Made by a program: the position numbers and the translations under genes. A DNA stretch of 64,000 nucleotides from Thiosocius sp963753845 (GTDB taxonomy: Bacteria; Pseudomonadota; Gammaproteobacteria; Chromatiales; Chromatiaceae): NCBI GenBank assembly GCA_963753845.1, contig CAVWEI010000035.1, forward strand, positions 65,854 through 129,853. Direction: 5' to 3'. Under the pieces are notes generated by a model that worked only from the letters and a program-made list of their open reading frames with translations, ran no database searches and was not told where the DNA came from. The stretch's first letter is position 1. The number at the start of each line of letters is the position of its first letter. Shown here in pieces: positions 55,489 through 64,000 of this stretch.

Positions 55489-57969
55489 CTACCCCTTGTT
55501 CTTCGCGCGCAGGTCATCTGCCATCTTCGCAAATTCCTGAAGACGTTCTTCCTGATAGACTGGGACGCCCTCAAGCGCGTACTCCACATCCAGAAATTTT
55601 CGATAGCTTGCCAGCATCTCCTTAACCGCATGCTCAAACTTCGCACGATTCTTATTTGATAAATCTCCATGTCTTTGTTGGTAGTAGGGTATGTAAAGTC
55701 CTGCCTGTCGAAACTTGAAGACGTCATCTTCTTCCTTTCTTAGAATCGCATGTGCTTGAAGAAACAAATCAAAGCTTTTGTTCGGATCTTTTTCTTCGAT
55801 CGCTTTGTTTAAATTTAGCCTCGCGAACTGATTGTCAATTATATGTGGTATCGTAATCTTCGATTCGTTCAGCTTTCGAGTATGCCGTCCTCAACAACCT
55901 TTCTGCATCTGGCAGATTGTGCGTACTCATGACCCCCATCGCATACTGCAACCAGTAGTGTGGGTTACCTTCTACGCGAGGCACCTGGCGCTTAAGCTTG
56001 TCATAGAACAGTGGGTATGACCGCTGCCTATTTTCAGTAGGAAAAATCTTTGACAATGTGCCGAATGTCATGATGCGACGCCGAATTTCTTGCTCTTCAT
56101 ACGACATCGTATCGTAGTGCTTTTCAATCACTACATAGATAGCGATCAGTTGATCAACTGAATAACTTCCGTCAAAAAGGTTTCTCAACATAAATTGACC
56201 AAAGATTGCAGATGTGGTGACTGGTTTGTATTTCCGAAACTCAAATATGCTGGACTCCAATACTCGTTCATCCAAATCAGACGTATAAACATGATTCGAT
56301 TCGGTCAGTGTGGCTATCAAGCTCTTGTCGATAACCCCCCCGTACACTTCTTGAAGTATGCAGATAGCGTAGACTGCCTTCTTTGTATCAGGGTGTTTGA
56401 GCACGCCTGAAAAGGCGTCAACAAATGCTTTCTTAACGTGCTCGGATTCCAAAGTGTCAAGCAAGACAACAGATAGTTGCGACTCACAATCAACTGTCGG
56501 TATCGAATTTTCCGGTCTTCAGAAAGCTTCTCTCGTTCTTCCCACAGCCCTGCGTGCGTCAGGACCGATGATAATTGCTGTATCTCTTGTTCTTGGAGAT
56601 AGTCGGCGTTAAGTATGTGCGCCTCAATCCCCCAGCTTTCCAGTAAGCCAAGAACTCTCCGAAATCTGTGAGGACGCTCGGTCAGAATAAACCGACACCG
56701 GTCCCCCAGAGTTTCAAAAAAGTATCGAACAGCATCTATTGACTTCTCGCAGCTGTCGATGACTAGATACACTGTTCCGCCAGATTTTTTAGCAAGCCGC
56801 TCTGCATCGCCCTCGTAGTCTCCTTCTTCATCAATTAGGACATATACTTCTCGGGATTCGATCACAAGCTGCGAAGCGATCTGCTGCGCCAGTACAGTCT
56901 TTCCATTAGCAACTGTTGAATGAATTAACACAACGGGCCGCTTTCCCAGCATGCTTATAGCTGGCTGAATCTGGTGCCGTCGGATGGAGTAAACAGATCC
57001 CGGTGATGTCAAAGCTGACGCATGGTAGTCGAAATCGGCTTTTCCTCTTAGGAGGAAGTCTCGAATATCAACATCGCCATATTCACTATCTCGTTTCAGC
57101 GACAACTTTTCGATCGCCGCAAAATAATCTACCTTCACGTCCGGTTCGTTTGGCCGCCTTTGTTCCACAAGTTCTGCGAAGGCTTCCACTCCGACTGGGA
57201 AGACCTCGCCGTATCTTGATAGGCGATGATGCGATTTTGTCGAGGGATTGGTCTGCGTTATGAATTTGGTTTTTTCCTTAAGATAAACCGCGTCGAAAAG
57301 TAATCGCCGAATCTCCATATCCGCTATTGAGTAGCCTACAAAAACGATCTGCGTGCAGTTTTCTAAATCCTTGCGAAACCGGTAAGCCCAAGAGGAATCC
57401 TTAAACGCATCAGAATTGGTGTAGGAAGATTCCGTGAGCTTGAAAGAACCCTCGAGCGTGCTCTCATCCAACTGCTGAATTGCGCCGTTGATGTGAACAC
57501 AAACATCCGAATTCTTAAAATACTTGCGCGGGCTATCAAGAAGGGAGAGGGGCGTGATTACACGTGCAGACGCGGTGGCAGCCACCTCAAAACAGTTGTC
57601 ATAATTCGTGGTGTAAATGCGTCGCCATGGGAGTGACGACAATATGACATGATGGTTTTCTACTTTTGATATATTAAATTTCTCTTCAAGGAACCCGATC
57701 AGGACCTGAGGGTCGTTGTACCTTAGAAAATTGTCCGCAGAATATGCTAAGTCATTGTCGGGCTCAAACTCACCTAGGTCGCATATCTGTTCGGATAGGG
57801 ATCCGGCCAAGGGTGGTTCTTCGTCATTTTTATTTTTGCTCCCTATCGAAAACCCTGCGCCGAGGAATAAGATACTGCTCCCGGAGAAAATGCGATCAAC
57901 GGTAGATTCAAGCGCATTGAGATCGTAGTTGTCTTTCGTCTCAATGCCTTTTAGGTCGGTATCGCCCAT
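55489..57969 (-). pseudogene. SIR2-like domain / P-loop NTPase defence-type protein, twice frameshifted
   Basis: Read on the minus strand from the ATG at 57969, with AAGGA upstream. The N-terminal SIR2-like NAD-binding domain has LFLGAGFSIG (about residues 34-43), TTNYDNCFE, VHINGA and FVGYSIADMEIRRLL. A P-loop-like VANGKTVLAQQ follows near residue 355, then Walker B-like VYLVIDSCEK and a helical C-terminal region, a SIR2-STAND layout. The frame breaks near 56465-56470, where one base is missing, and again near 55838-55842, where one is extra. Restoring both gives about 827 residues, with the joints NYLL-LLDTLES and TTY-IDNQFARLN. It is AT-rich compared with its neighbours, a sign of transfer. 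SIR2 effectors in phage defence deplete NAD+. The stop lies 17 bases from the left repeat. Confidence 0.85.
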
Positions 57970-58129
57970 TTGGAATGTTCCTTTTAGATTCAAGTTGGGT
58001 TTGCAGCATCCATAGTGCGAAAGCTATCAGAACCGGCAACACATGGTCTATCAGTGCTTAGAGCCCAACGGGACATCCGCAAGGCTTTGTTTCGATTGTC
58101 TGCGTACGCTGCTTCCGAGCAGACTTGGC

Positions 58130-58475
58130 GAAGAGCCGATACTTGCCGCCCGGACAGATCAACCCGAGGGCTTGGTGGGCATGGTTGCTGCTTGAAGCGT
58201 AACGAGGTTTTCCGATGGGTTTTTGAGTAGCCCCCTTCGGAGGATAACGGATTCGAATCTTTCCTTATAAAGAAGAAGAAATGTTATCCCCCGCCGATGT
58301 TTCCGGCGGTTCCCACAGATACAAACGTGAGATTCGGCCCCGAGTGACCGTCACCGGAAATCACCCCACTGGTTACCAACGGATGGGTTCACAGATGGAT
58401 TACTGAGGCGAATTGAGGTATCAACAAACATTCCCAAGCTCTGGATGCACCTCTGGGACTCGAAATCGGACCTTC
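58130..58475. repeat. right arm of the 346-bp inverted repeat
   Basis: Reverse complement of 55126-55471 with two differences. The arms can form a very long stem or allow inversion of the intervening gene by homologous recombination. A small hairpin CCTGACC/GGTCAGG lies just outside, at 58481-58498. Confidence 0.93.
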
Positions 58476-58615
58476 GCCTCCCTGACCGGAGGGTCAGGAA
58501 CTGGCACGAATGAGTAACCACCGGAAACGGTGTTGCTGAACCGGAGCCAATGTATCAGCATGCTGTTGTCACCAGACCGGGCAGCACCCTTGACCATTGG
58601 TTATCGAGGAGAGAG

Positions 58616-58858
58616 ATGAGCGAGAAGATAGATCACAAAATAGTTTGCTGGGGTGATTACGCAATACCTGTGCCACTGAGGGTTAATTGGATGGCGATGG
58701 ATAAAATCGGGCGTTGGTATGCCTATGCCGACGAGCCTGAAACTGCAGGTAATGCGTGGGCTGCCAGTTCTGGCTTATACATGATGCTTGACGATGAAGT
58801 AAAAGTAGACGCCCCAGAACCCGGCCATTGGACTGAACAGCTTTATTTGATCGGCTGA
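58616..58858 (+). CDS. small protein of unknown function
   Basis: 80 residues from the ATG at 58616, preceded by GAGGAGAG. The product is acidic and Trp-rich (CWGDYAIPVPLRVNWMAMDK, HWTEQLYLIG), with no signal peptide or membrane segment. Family not recognised. It lies just outside the right long repeat. Such short ORFs often accompany defence or mobile regions. Confidence 0.65.
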   Translation: MSEKIDHKIVCWGDYAIPVPLRVNWMAMDKIGRWYAYADEPETAGNAWAASSGLYMMLDDEVKVDAPEPGHWTEQLYLIG

Positions 58859-58983
58859 CCTGCGACCCAAGACAACCTAAACGATGACGTGCTTTTGCAC
58901 GCGCTACCGATATGAGTTATCCACAGATGTGGCACTTTTTTACACGAATCTTGTCACCACCCGTATGACAGCACTGGGCCTTG

Positions 58984-59271
58984 TTATAGCCACTCGTCCA
59001 CATCCTGCTGCCCAATCAACGCCATAATTTCGACGATTTGCCCCTCGATGCGATAATAAATGCTGTCTGTGCCGCATACGCTCCGCCTGTAGCCCTCACG
59101 GATATCGTCAACGGCTGGATACAAAAGCGGCTGTTCTGCCAGCTTGTCGAAACGCTCGATCAGTTGAAAAAAATACGCATCGGCTTGCGCCTCTCCGTGG
59201 GTGCGAACGCCCCATTGATGAATGCGGATTAAATCGGCTTCGGCTTCCTCGGTAAGTCTATAGCTTCCCAT
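58984..59271 (-). CDS. parE: ParE/RelE-superfamily toxin
   Basis: 95 residues from the ATG at 59271. The ParE fold is evident: RLTEEAEADLIRIHQWGVRTHGEAQADAYF at the N-terminus, EQPLLYPAVDDIREGYRRSVCGTDSIYYRIEGQIVEIMALI in the beta-sheet core. ParE toxins poison gyrase. The start overlaps the end of the antitoxin gene by 14 bases, the typical arrangement of a ParDE pair. Confidence 0.88.
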   Translation of the reverse strand: MGSYRLTEEAEADLIRIHQWGVRTHGEAQADAYFFQLIERFDKLAEQPLLYPAVDDIREGYRRSVCGTDSIYYRIEGQIVEIMALIGQQDVDEWL

Positions 59272-59497
59272 TGCGCTGCAATTCTTCCTTCGATTTCGCA
59301 AGAATTTCAGCGGGTGTGCTGTTAGTAAAACCGCCCTGCTCTGCACGTTCCAGTTTGACGCGGATAAACTCTTTTTCGCGCGCTCGGCGGATCAGGTCAT
59401 TGACCACTTCGCTTTTGCTTCCGTATTCCTCGCTATCGACTTGGGCTTTCAGCCATTCGTCATTAGGCGGGGTAAATGAAATGCTTTGTCTTGCCAT
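59258..59497 (-). CDS. parD: ParD-type ribbon-helix-helix antitoxin
   Basis: 79 residues from the ATG at 59497, with GGAGG upstream. The N-terminus ARQSISFTPPNDEWLKAQVDSEEYGSKSEVVNDLIRRA is a CopG/ParD ribbon-helix-helix DNA-binding fold. The C-terminal part should wrap the toxin. It precedes parE, which suits autoregulation by the ParDE complex. Confidence 0.88.
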   Translation of the reverse strand: MARQSISFTPPNDEWLKAQVDSEEYGSKSEVVNDLIRRAREKEFIRVKLERAEQGGFTNSTPAEILAKSKEELQRNGKL

Positions 59498-59694
59498 CGG
59501 GCGGCCTCCAAAAAAAGCGTGTGGTGCAATATTACACCACATATGCACCCTCGTTAAGCAATGTTTTGCGTTCCAGCTCTCCCTTTCAGCATTCCTTTGG
59601 CCTAAGTCGGCACTGTTTTCAGCACCAGTTTAGGAAGAAGATAGAAAGTCACTCAGAGTGCCGAGGAATTCCTCGCGCACGGGAAAGAAGACAT

Positions 59695-59841
59695 ATGCCA
59701 AATCGTCTGCTTGGCAAAATTCTATGCTGGCTGGGATTCCATGATTTTCACGTCATCGGGGAATCATTCAGCTTTGGCGGGGGAGGCATCGAGACAGTTG
59801 AATGCCGGCGGTGCGGTGGAAGAAAGACTCGCCAAGCATAG
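59695..59841 (+). CDS. small protein with a CXXC motif
   Basis: 48 residues starting MPNRLLGKILCWLGFHDFHV, with a glycine-rich middle (FSFGGGGIE) and CRRCGGRKTRQA at the end. AAAGAAG precedes the start. The paired Cys and the upstream His suggest a small zinc-binding fold, like short phage-associated proteins. The family is not certain. Confidence 0.55.
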   Translation: MPNRLLGKILCWLGFHDFHVIGESFSFGGGGIETVECRRCGGRKTRQA

Positions 59842-59997
59842 TTTCAGGTCAGCCTGTGAATGTCCGGTTTCCCTGATCCACTAAGCGACTCGGATGATGA
59901 GCCGAGCGTCCGTTGTTGGCCGGAAGCGCCAGTCCGCCGCACGAACTATTCACGGCAACACGACTGCCGGATCGCCCAACCCGACTATGACCGCATT

Positions 59998-60159
59998 TGT
60001 TACATACCGGTCATTAACTGGACGTGACCTGATTGGCAGAAGTGGGTCGCCAGCATGTATTCGATGCCGAGAAATCGAAGGTCCGCTAACGAGAAACTGG
60101 GCGTTCAAGTCTCGACTTCTTTTGACACCGTCAGTCAGGTCGAATCTGAGCCATTACAA
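59998..60159. repeat. left arm of a 162-bp inverted repeat
   Basis: Reverse complement of 63798-63959 with about 18 mismatches and no gaps by eye. It begins TGTTACAT and includes GGTCATTAACTGGACGTGAC and the shared core GAAGGTCCGCTAAC. The inner end abuts the stop codon of the muramidase gene. Upstream to 59842 there is no supportable gene. Confidence 0.88.
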
Positions 60160-60160
60160 T

Positions 60161-60730
60161 TCAGGCGCGCTTGATCCACCCCCTCGCAAACCGCTCCTGG
60201 CTGGAATCCCCGGCCATGATCTCGACATAACGTGCACCCTGCTGGATATTCATCATCTTCACCAGGGCATCGCTTTTGCGGTCCTTCTTCAAAAAGATAT
60301 TGAGCGTCTGCAGGCTCTTGGCGCCGAACCAGCCGTCGACGATCAGATCCTCGTAGTCGTGCTGATTGCGGTTCAGCAGATTGAGCGAGGACTGCAGGAA
60401 ACGCACGGCGCGGCGCACTCCCATGTTGACCGAGGTGTCGTACAGTTCGTTGGCAACGGCCTGGTCCGGCAGTTCGTCACCCTTGAAGCGGTCCCAGTAG
60501 GACTCTTTGTACAGTGCTTTCACGTCGGCCTGCAGGGTTCGGTCGGCGTCCAGGCCCTTTGGAAAGCCGGACTTGCCGCGTTGCGCATCGATCCGCTTCC
60601 AACCGGGCCATTGCGGGTGGTGCACACGGGCGATGCCACGGTAGGTCTCGCCGCCGCGATCCACCGAATCATTCACATAGCCGCCTTCGTGGGCGGAGGT
60701 CAGTTCAAACGCGTCGCTGAATTCGGCCAT
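60161..60730 (-). CDS. GH108-type muramidase (lysozyme-like)
   Basis: 189 residues from the ATG at 60730, with GGGGAG upstream. The GH108 N-terminal core reads AFELTSAHEGGYVNDSVDRGGETYRGIARVHHPQWPGW, with the catalytic Glu in EGGY. The C-terminal part (DLIVDGWFGAKSLQTLNIFLKK) resembles the attached peptidoglycan-binding domain. No signal peptide is seen, as in phage endolysins and some secreted effectors. It lies 34 bases after the protease/hydrolase gene, so both are likely co-transcribed. Its stop touches the left 162-bp repeat. Confidence 0.88.
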   Translation of the reverse strand: MAEFSDAFELTSAHEGGYVNDSVDRGGETYRGIARVHHPQWPGWKRIDAQRGKSGFPKGLDADRTLQADVKALYKESYWDRFKGDELPDQAVANELYDTSVNMGVRRAVRFLQSSLNLLNRNQHDYEDLIVDGWFGAKSLQTLNIFLKKDRKSDALVKMMNIQQGARYVEIMAGDSSQERFARGWIKRA

Positions 60731-60764
60731 GGACGACTCCCCGGCTTGATCCGCAAGATCGAGC

Positions 60765-62612
60765 CTAATAATCGAGCAGCTCTTCGGTGAAAAGATTCCC
60801 GGGCGCGGGTTCGGCACCCAGGATGGTGCGCAGCAGGCTGTTCATGGTTGCCACGTCGTTGTCGAAGCCACCGTGCGAGGTACTCTCAGTGATCTTGTTG
60901 GGCGTTCCGTCCGCATAGTGCACGGCAAATCGGTCCGCGACCGCCGCCATCTTGGGCCGCTGAAGCAGTTCGTCTACGTAGGTCTGCATACCCAATATCG
61001 CCTCGGGCACCTTTTCCTCGAACCCGCGCGACACCAGATAAAGCAACGACTTGCGATACACCTGACCGACGTTGTCGTCACGCTCCAGGCGGTCGCTGAG
61101 ATTGAAAACCTGCATCCTGTCCAGCCCGAAACCAGACGGCTCCGATATCAGGTGAGGATAGTAGTGAGTCTCAAACAGGCCGACCGAGGCGGCCGGCGCC
61201 AACAGGGTGCAGCTTCTGATGCGCAGGGTAGGCGCCAAGTCCTCCATGCTCTCCAGCAGACGTGCGAGCAGGATGGCGCCGGTGCTGTGACCGCAGATAT
61301 GGACCTTCAACCTGGGGCCCTTGTTGCGCGCCATCTCGGTCAACCAGATGGCCAGCGTCTCGCTGCCCGCACGCGCGGGCAGGAAAGGCAGGCGGGCACC
61401 GTCTTTCATCTCGCGCCACAGCGCCCGTCCGGGAATGCGCGTACCCCACTCCAGCAGTCGGTCGGTCCAGTCAGTAATGCCGCCGGCGCGCGCCTGTGCC
61501 GCGTCCTTGCGGCGCACGATCACATCCTTGAGTTCCTCCAGGATCCCCGTGTCGTACATGAAGTGATACGGGTAGATACTGTTTTTCTTAAAGGTTTCTT
61601 TCATCGCCGCAATGCGGCGCGCCGAGTCCTCTGGGGTATTCAGGCCGCCGTGTGCGTAAAGCAGCAGGTGCTGGTATTTCTTGCTGCTGGCGGCCACCAG
61701 CCGAGCGGTGGCCCGCACATCCTCTGCGTTGCTCCAATAGCGTCCCCGCTCGTGGAAGTTGCCGTCGTCGACATGGATGAAATGCCCGGCGATCTCGCTG
61801 CGTGGCGTGCTGGCCTTTTTTGACACGCCACTGCGGTTGAGTTCAGCCGTCTGCGGCAGATGCCAGATCTGCGGTGTCGGCAGGGCCAGGCTGAACACCC
61901 AGGCATCCATGATGTTCTCCAGCCAGTCCTCGTACTGCCAGAGCCCCAGGCCAGATTTTCCCCACGTCTTGCCCCAGGAGTTCTGCACCCAGAAGCCCTT
62001 GCTGTTGTAACCCACGATGGCGAAGGCATGCCCACCCTGGGGTGTCTTGATGAACGGGATGGTGCCGGTGCGTTTATCTGGCCGCATCCAGCCGGAGTGG
62101 GTCTTCGCCGAGCAGAACAAGGCCCCGGCCTCGTTGAGCGCAGCATGGAAATCTGCGATTCGCGGTTGCACCCGGTAATAGGCACCGACGGTCGTGTCAC
62201 GCGCGTTCTTGGCCCTGACTATCGTCAGCGAGCCGGGCTTGCCCGATTCGTAGGGCCACCTCCCATCGGTGCAGACCCCCATGTTGTACCAGCCCTTGAT
62301 CGCACCCCGGCAACTTGATCCGGCGTAATCCTCGCCGGGCCATTCATCGTGCAGGCGGGCCATTTCGTAGAGCATGCGCGGGCTGACCCGGGCAGCCGTA
62401 CCCCGCCGCTTGTTCAGCAGGTTGATAGCAGCGGCCAGTCCAAAGCCGGTGCAGGCGCCCTCCTGCCGCTGATCGAGGATCGTCAGGCCACGTGGTGGTG
62501 TGAGATAGCGTCGCAGCTCCTTCAGGGAAGGCTCGAAGGGCCAGTCACGCAGGTCCGGTACGTCCTGTACCGCGGTCGTGGGGTATTGGCTGCCGGATGA
62601 GCGAGTGGGCAT
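60765..62612 (-). CDS. papain-like cysteine protease fused to an alpha/beta-hydrolase-like domain
   Basis: 615 residues from the ATG at 62612. Residues about 30-245 form a C1 (papain-like) peptidase: catalytic Cys in DQRQEGACTGFGLAAA (about 54), His in QGGHAFAIVGYNSKGF (about 195) and Asn in WVQNSWGKTWG (about 211). The C-terminal half contains a Ser-nucleophile motif GHSTGAILL (Ser about 443), preceded by LLLYAHGGL, resembling lipase-like hydrolases. No signal peptide or transmembrane helix is seen. The partner downstream is a muramidase. A bifunctional effector or lytic enzyme is possible. I do not know this domain combination. Confidence 0.8.
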   Translation of the reverse strand: MPTRSSGSQYPTTAVQDVPDLRDWPFEPSLKELRRYLTPPRGLTILDQRQEGACTGFGLAAAINLLNKRRGTAARVSPRMLYEMARLHDEWPGEDYAGSSCRGAIKGWYNMGVCTDGRWPYESGKPGSLTIVRAKNARDTTVGAYYRVQPRIADFHAALNEAGALFCSAKTHSGWMRPDKRTGTIPFIKTPQGGHAFAIVGYNSKGFWVQNSWGKTWGKSGLGLWQYEDWLENIMDAWVFSLALPTPQIWHLPQTAELNRSGVSKKASTPRSEIAGHFIHVDDGNFHERGRYWSNAEDVRATARLVAASSKKYQHLLLYAHGGLNTPEDSARRIAAMKETFKKNSIYPYHFMYDTGILEELKDVIVRRKDAAQARAGGITDWTDRLLEWGTRIPGRALWREMKDGARLPFLPARAGSETLAIWLTEMARNKGPRLKVHICGHSTGAILLARLLESMEDLAPTLRIRSCTLLAPAASVGLFETHYYPHLISEPSGFGLDRMQVFNLSDRLERDDNVGQVYRKSLLYLVSRGFEEKVPEAILGMQTYVDELLQRPKMAAVADRFAVHYADGTPNKITESTSHGGFDNDVATMNSLLRTILGAEPAPGNLFTEELLDY

Positions 62613-62974
62613 CGACGGATAACCTCTAGCGGACAACGTCAGAAAGTATAGACCGCATGCGTCAGGTCGAAGGTCGAGCAGCCCCACGAGCCTTGTGGGA
62701 CAAAATGCCGGTGGCAGGCACTGCAGGCCGGTTCACCTGCCCTCGGGGTCGAGCTGTACCGAAAGGTGCACACCGTATCGACCAAGCATGCTTCCGAGGA
62801 TCTGATTGGGCCGAGCGGCGATTGACCAGAAATGGGAATTCTGTGCTATTCAGCCATAGATTGTCCATTACAATACATGTTCACATGCCGCCAGTCACCT
62901 GCTATTTTCGGATCGTGGGCATACAAAACCTAGACGCCCATGAAGCCCTTTTTCAACCTACGGAGAACATCCGC

Positions 62975-63592
62975 ATGAAGAAATATCTGATCGCAGTAAT
63001 GGTCGCCTGCTCTGTGGCGATGACAACGGTTCACGCAGAACCGACGGCGCAGCTCACTGGCGGCAAAACTACAGTGCGGCTGGATGCCGGTTTCGTTGAC
63101 GCACTTGTGTCACTCGGAGTCGCCCCCTCCGCGATTTCTCCCGGAGGCTTAAACCTCCGGAAGGGCTATGTTCGCTACCCGATCGTAGGGGGTGTTATTG
63201 ACTTGGATAGCTTGGCCGGAGACATATTCCATTCGGGCGGCCTGGCTCTCGAGGCACACAACACGAGAGTGTCCTTGTACAACTTCATCATCAGTACAAC
63301 AGGAGCCGAGCCTGTGTTGACTGGTGTTGCCACCGTCAACGGAAGCGTCGTAGACCGCATTCCCTTGTTCGATCTGGAACTGACCAAAGAGCCTCGCATA
63401 ACGAAGTGGGGCAGCCTGCGGGTTTGGGGCGTGAAGCTTACCTTGAACGAGATTGCGGCGGACACCCTTAACGATGTTTTCGGTGTTGACGCGTTCAAGG
63501 AGGGGTTCCCTGTCGGCACAGCGTACCTGAGAACTCACATCACCGGTGTGGAAGAAGATGGTGATGATGATGATGATGATGATGATGACTGA
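62975..63592 (+). CDS. small secreted protein with poly-Asp C-terminus
   Basis: 205 residues from the ATG at 62975, with CGGAGAAC upstream. A signal peptide MKKYLIAVMVACSVAMTTVHA is followed by a beta-rich domain (SLAGDIFHSGGLALEA, VSLYNFIIST). It ends EEDG followed by nine Asp, encoded by eight GAT and one GAC. A surface or periplasmic, metal-binding or adhesive role is only a guess. It is divergent from the protease gene. The GAT tract is prone to slippage, so the tail length may vary between strains. Confidence 0.75.
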   Translation: MKKYLIAVMVACSVAMTTVHAEPTAQLTGGKTTVRLDAGFVDALVSLGVAPSAISPGGLNLRKGYVRYPIVGGVIDLDSLAGDIFHSGGLALEAHNTRVSLYNFIISTTGAEPVLTGVATVNGSVVDRIPLFDLELTKEPRITKWGSLRVWGVKLTLNEIAADTLNDVFGVDAFKEGFPVGTAYLRTHITGVEEDGDDDDDDDDD

Positions 63593-63661
63593 GCTGGCAA
63601 TTCCAGGCCCGCTCGGAAAGCCTGAACTGCTACATATGGACCTATGATGCGAAAAGCTTCT

Positions 63662-63694
63662 GATGGGAGTCGATCGTTCCGCTCGACTCCCATC
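63662..63694 (+). terminator. strong hairpin after the poly-Asp gene
   Basis: A perfect 12-bp stem, GATGGGAGTCGA with TCGACTCCCATC, encloses a nine-base loop. It lies 70 bases after the stop but has no T-run, so termination is probable but not certain. Confidence 0.6.
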
Positions 63695-63797
63695 GGTTAG
63701 CGTCAATGCGTGGGTGAAACCAGTGCCTCTGTCTATCGAGGCTTGTGCGCGTAAGTTTCAAAGACGCATTCTTCCAGTAATCATGAAATGCCCTCGG

Positions 63798-63959
63798 TTG
63801 TATTGGCTCAGACTCAACCTGACTGACAGCGCCAGCAGTAGTCGAGACTTGAACTCCCAATTTCCTGTTAGCGGACCTTCGATTTCTCGGCATCGAATAT
63901 ATGCTAGCGACTCACTTCTGCCAGTCAGGTCACGTCCAGTTAATGACCGGCATGTAACA
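63798..63959. repeat. right arm of the 162-bp inverted repeat
   Basis: Reverse complement of 59998-60159 with about 18 mismatches. Together the arms enclose the muramidase, the protease/hydrolase and the poly-Asp protein. The divergence suggests this repeat pair is older than the 346-bp pair. Confidence 0.88.
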
Positions 63960-64000
63960 TGACCTGCCGGTGGAGATTCGACCCGGCAGCGACTGCAATG

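Noticed and set aside
55354..55659. Plus-strand frame spanning the left long repeat
   Set aside because: Part of it is repeated in the right arm as a frame on the other strand, and it has no homology-like features; it is repeat sequence.
58917..58925. DnaA box TTATCCACA at 58.9 kb
   Set aside because: A single perfect 9-mer far from the origin is expected now and then by chance; no cluster.
55126..63959. CRISPR array
   Set aside because: Repeats here are two long inverted pairs, not short direct repeats with spacers, and no cas genes are present.

Overview
The window is the replication-origin region of a GC-rich gammaproteobacterial chromosome, followed by an accessory region. Gene order in the first 33 kb is the classical one: gyrB-recF-dnaN-dnaA run leftwards, and rpmH-rnpA-yidC-mnmE run rightwards. 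After an inserted MoxR/DUF58/transglutaminase operon come mnmG, rsmG, parA, parB, the complete atpIBEFHAGDC operon, glmU and glmS. The rpmH-rnpA-yidC-mnmE and mnmG-rsmG-parAB-atp layout, the Pseudomonas-type parS sequence and the sizes of the ATP synthase subunits point to Gammaproteobacteria. A large multihaem cytochrome with a sigma54 regulatory system suggests an anaerobic or sulfur/nitrogen-metabolising lineage (Chromatiales-like); that placement is inference.

1-33 kb, core. oriC should lie in one of the two gaps flanking dnaA (5080-5311 or 6686-7203); each has a perfect DnaA box. Two parS-like palindromes lie inside recF, and their cognate parAB genes lie at 20.0-21.7 kb. The atp operon has a near-consensus sigma70 promoter and ends in a perfect 10-bp-stem terminator.

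33-42 kb, respiratory module. A membrane PAS histidine kinase and an NtrC-type response regulator are each interrupted by a single frameshift that can be placed in a G-run. They precede a 21-bp palindrome, a well-spaced -24/-12 promoter, a 12-CXXCH secreted cytochrome, an exported TPR protein and an exported protein of unknown function. The simplest reading is a two-component system driving a multihaem electron-transfer module through sigma54.

42-54.7 kb. A 530-bp non-coding repeat with long terminal inverted arms is followed by the three-gene AmmeMemoRadiSam set, an outer-membrane barrel, an RND efflux pump with adaptor and divergent TetR regulator, a PilU-like motor ATPase, a META-domain protein and a beta-carbonic anhydrase.

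54.7-64 kb, accessory. Two cassettes are each bounded by their own inverted repeats. The first is a pair of 346-bp near-identical inverted repeats enclosing one AT-rich gene, a SIR2-like/P-loop NTPase (likely anti-phage) now carrying two frameshifts. The second is a pair of 162-bp diverged inverted repeats enclosing a papain-like protease/hydrolase fusion, a GH108-type muramidase and a small secreted protein with a poly-Asp tail encoded by a GAT microsatellite. Between them lie a ParDE toxin-antitoxin pair and two small unknown genes. Both repeat types share a GAAGGTCCG core, so they may belong to one dispersed repeat family.
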